From positions 930,001 to 994,000 of the forward strand of contig NZ_FWFT01000001.1 of assembly GCF_900172275.1 (NCBI RefSeq): a DNA stretch of 64,000 nt, in the 5' to 3' direction. Within the stretch, counting starts at the first letter, position 1; every line of letters begins with the position of its first letter. The translations under genes and the position numbers were made by a program. Below are positions 62,337-64,000 of this stretch, one piece after another. Origin of the DNA: Pseudooctadecabacter jejudonensis. GTDB lineage: Bacteria > Pseudomonadota > Alphaproteobacteria > Rhodobacterales > Rhodobacteraceae. The notes beneath the pieces were generated by a model, which searched no databases, was not told the origin of the DNA, and saw only the letters and a program-made list of their open reading frames with translations.

Positions 62337-62882
62337 TTAGTTGTTTGCGTTGCGGTCGCCGCCACTGCGCTCACCCCCGCCACGCTCACCCCCGCCACGC
62401 TCACCCCCGCCACGGCGTTGCAATTGCTCCTGAATCCGGTCCGCAAAGGCCTCACGCTCGTCCGCCGACATATCGGCGACCTGCACGGATACGGCCCGCA
62501 ACACTGTTTGCTGCCCCTGTTGCAGGCGCGACAGCTGCCGCGACATTACAACCTCAAACATCTGTGCATCAAAGGTCTCAGCGCGGATCGTCTCGACCAA
62601 AACCTGCAGATCTTCGCGGATCAACCGGCGGTCCGCTGGCCGAAAGGCACCACTGTCGCGCAGGGCATCGCGCACCGCGGCGCGGCGGGGCTCGTCCATG
62701 GCGCGGGTCAGCACGCCGGATGTCAAATCAAGGCGCGGCGGGCCACCCCGCCCCCCGTCAGACAGCATAAAACCCACGCCCGCCCCCAAAATCAGCAGGT
62801 TCAGGGCCAAAGACACCACCAGCAAGCGTGACGTCCATCTGCCGCGTTTGGGCGAAGGTGTGGGATGTGAAGTCTGGGTCAT
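62337..62882 (-). CDS. periplasmic heavy-metal sensor / Spy-CpxP-like protein
   Basis: 181 residues. One N-terminal membrane helix (~18-40, uncleaved anchor), then a helical periplasmic part with RRAAVRDALRDSGAFRPADRRL, the long helix FEVVMSRQLSRLQQGQQTVLRAV, and ADEREAFADRIQEQLQRR. It ends in three GGGER repeats. Resembles the heavy-metal-resistance/CpxP family of periplasmic chaperone-like sensors. It lies just after the anti-sigma-like gene, convergent with pleD. Confidence 0.78.
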   Translation of the reverse strand: MTQTSHPTPSPKRGRWTSRLLVVSLALNLLILGAGVGFMLSDGGRGGPPRLDLTSGVLTRAMDEPRRAAVRDALRDSGAFRPADRRLIREDLQVLVETIRAETFDAQMFEVVMSRQLSRLQQGQQTVLRAVSVQVADMSADEREAFADRIQEQLQRRGGGERGGGERGGGERSGGDRNANN

Positions 62883-62885
62883 GTC

Positions 62886-63242
62886 TTATCCTTCCAACGC
62901 GCTGAGCAAATCGCCATCCAGCAAGGGCACCTCGATCATGCTGCCGCCCAAGCTTTCGGTCAGGGGCGACAACGCAGCGGGCGGTGACACGCCCAGCCAG
63001 ACGCCCGCCACCGTGGCCGCCGCCAACCCGCCAAACGCGGGCCAACCGCCAATCGCCTCCAGCAGCATCGCCCCCAAACCTTGTGCCACCGGCGCGGGCG
63101 CCTGCGGGGCGGATGCTGCCAAAACCGCGTCAGCATCCATCATCACACGGTCCAGCAGCGCGTCCGAAACGGGCACGTCCTCGGCGGCAAGGTCTGCGAA
63201 AAGGTCGTCCAGATCGTTTTCAGTCTCAGGTGTCATCTTCAA
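62886..63242 (-). CDS. anti-sigma-factor-like membrane protein
   Basis: 118 residues. Acidic N-terminus (ETENDLDDLFADLAAEDVPVS), one probable membrane helix (~68-88, FGGLAAATVAGVWLGVS) and a short periplasmic tail. It overlaps the ECF sigma gene by 17 bases (6-11 if a later ATG is used), a position characteristic of cognate anti-sigma factors. I see no zinc HxxxCxxC motif, so it is not a ZAS-type. No family recognised. Confidence 0.65.
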   Translation of the reverse strand: MKMTPETENDLDDLFADLAAEDVPVSDALLDRVMMDADAVLAASAPQAPAPVAQGLGAMLLEAIGGWPAFGGLAAATVAGVWLGVSPPAALSPLTESLGGSMIEVPLLDGDLLSALEG

Positions 63243-63834
63243 ACCCCAGTTCCGCCTTGCGACCCGACAATCGGGCGACCAAGGCGCGTTTCCCGCGCGC
63301 GATCAGACTTTCGACCGTCCGCACGCTGGTGTCCATAATCTCCGCAATCTGCGGATTGCTTAAATCTTCAAGGTGGCGCAGCGCCACCGCCTGCGCCTGC
63401 CGCTCAGGCAGATCGCCCAAAGCCGCCTGCACCGCATGTGCGCGCGCCTGCGTTTGCATCCGGTCCGTGGCGGAGGGCGCATCATCTTCAGGCTCGGCCA
63501 CGGCCTCAAGATCAACCCCCCGACCGGATTTGCGCAGCCGGTCCGTGCACAGGTTGGCCACGATCCGGTAGAGCCACGTGGTCACCTTGGCGCGGTCCGC
63601 GTCCCAATTCGGCGCGATCTTCCAGAGCTGCATCATTGCCTCTTGCGCGACATCTTCGGCCTCGGCGCGGTCGCCCAGCATCCGGTAGGCCTGCCCCATC
63701 ACCCGTGGGGTCAACCGATGGGTCAAAACCAACGCGGCCTGACGGTCCCCTAGGGCAAAGGCTGACAGCAAAACCGCATCGGGCCTATCATCATTCATGT
63801 GGGCATCATTCATGTGGAACGGCGGGGTGTACAT
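63226..63834 (-). CDS. ECF RNA polymerase sigma factor
   Basis: Up to 202 residues; ATGs at 63834, 63813 and 63798 are all possible, the last two in a tandemly duplicated CACATGAATGATG. Region 2: GQAYRMLGDRAEAEDVAQEAMMQLWK and TTWLYRIVANLCTDRLRK. Region 4: LGDLPERQAQAVALRHLEDLSNPQIAEIMDTSVRTVESLIARGKRALVARL (core IAEIMDTSVRTVESLIARG). Likely controls the downstream Spy-like genes and envelope or metal stress. Confidence 0.92.
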   Translation of the reverse strand: MYTPPFHMNDAHMNDDRPDAVLLSAFALGDRQAALVLTHRLTPRVMGQAYRMLGDRAEAEDVAQEAMMQLWKIAPNWDADRAKVTTWLYRIVANLCTDRLRKSGRGVDLEAVAEPEDDAPSATDRMQTQARAHAVQAALGDLPERQAQAVALRHLEDLSNPQIAEIMDTSVRTVESLIARGKRALVARLSGRKAELGFEDDT

Positions 63835-63911
63835 CTTACGGCGCAGTTATCCATTGCGGAGGGGGCCCTCGCAAGGGTGCAGTAAACGGGGTGGTCTGGT
63901 CGGGGCGGTCT

Positions 63912-63936
63912 GGTCGGGGGCCATCTGCCCCCGACC
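63912..63936 (-). terminator. GC hairpin between the partial gene and the ECF sigma gene
   Basis: GGTCGGGGGC-CATCT-GCCCCCGACC, a perfect 10-bp stem, 8 bases past the stop of the partial gene at the window end. It would terminate or attenuate transcription between it and the ECF gene. No T-tract. Confidence 0.6.
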
Positions 63937-63944
63937 GCAGCACC

Positions 63945-64000
63945 CTAGTTGTCGCGGCGCGATCCGCGTTCCTGCATCCGCTCCAGTGCCAGCTGGAATT
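63945..64000 (-). CDS. C-terminal end of a second Spy-like gene, partial
   Basis: Eighteen codons are visible from the window edge to a TAG, encoding FQLALERMQERGSRRDN at the C-terminus. This looks like the end of the Spy-like protein at 62337 (IQEQLQRRGG ... DRNANN), suggesting a paralogue upstream of the ECF gene. The assignment rests on 17 residues only. Confidence 0.4.
   Translation of the reverse strand, partial: FQLALERMQERGSRRDN

Overview
The window is a chromosomal segment of a GC-rich alphaproteobacterium, most likely a marine Rhodobacteraceae (Roseobacter group). The evidence is gene content and order (nrdR-ribD ... ribE ... ribB-ribH-nusB, dnaG-rpoD, gatC-gatA, PleD, MmcB, DUF1127, ECF sigma factors), a tRNA-His without an encoded G-1, and intergenic repeat modules of a kind common in that family. 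I see no phage, insertion sequence, plasmid backbone or CRISPR array. Nearly all the sequence reads as intact core and accessory genes packed into tight operons, often joined by ATGA overlaps.

Layout. 1-2.3 kb: a partial LuxR-type regulator, tRNA-His, a small conserved protein, an EamA exporter and mmcB. 2.3-2.75 kb: a structured RNA (probably 6S) between repeat modules. 2.76-12.9 kb: the riboflavin/nusB cluster on the minus strand, split in two by a plus-strand capsule set (kpsS, an OPX lipoprotein, kpsC). 13-19.5 kb: an M20 amidohydrolase, yjbQ, rpoD and dnaG. 19.5-29.7 kb: EamA and LysE exporters, yebC, two convergent SLC13/TrkA-C permeases, ymdB, 5-formyl-THF cyclo-ligase and mgtE. 29.8-36.6 kb: guanine and 8-oxoguanine deaminases, a CAP lipoprotein, a HisN-like phosphatase, an XRE regulator, a quinone oxidoreductase and a LysR regulator. 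36.7-44.9 kb: DUF1127, a BAX inhibitor-like protein, a GNAT, rpmG, RNase P RNA, an amidase, gatCA, a ceramidase-like protein, tadA and rluB.

45.1-52.1 kb is a same-strand block of membrane and stress-type genes: a small membrane protein, XpaC, TelA, a DUF2927 lipoprotein, an SPFH-GYF protein, two b561-like proteins and a double zinc-ribbon membrane protein. I consider it the best candidate here for an under-described system. It is followed by a fructokinase with a perfect palindrome upstream, dtd, and a zinc regulon (znuBC-zur / znuA) with a clear Zur operator. 56.9-64 kb: a GNAT-like protein, an orphan MttB-family methyltransferase, a HAD phosphatase, DUF3572, PleD with a degenerate receiver, and an ECF sigma / anti-sigma-like / Spy-like group, with what looks like a second Spy-like gene cut by the window end.

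The most pervasive unexplained signal is intergenic. Three families of dispersed elements recur: a GAGTTTTT terminator with a conserved tail (5 copies), a 20-nt box (5 copies) and a GAAACAGCGAAAC box (3 copies). They often sit beside long perfect hairpins whose sequences differ while the architecture is kept.
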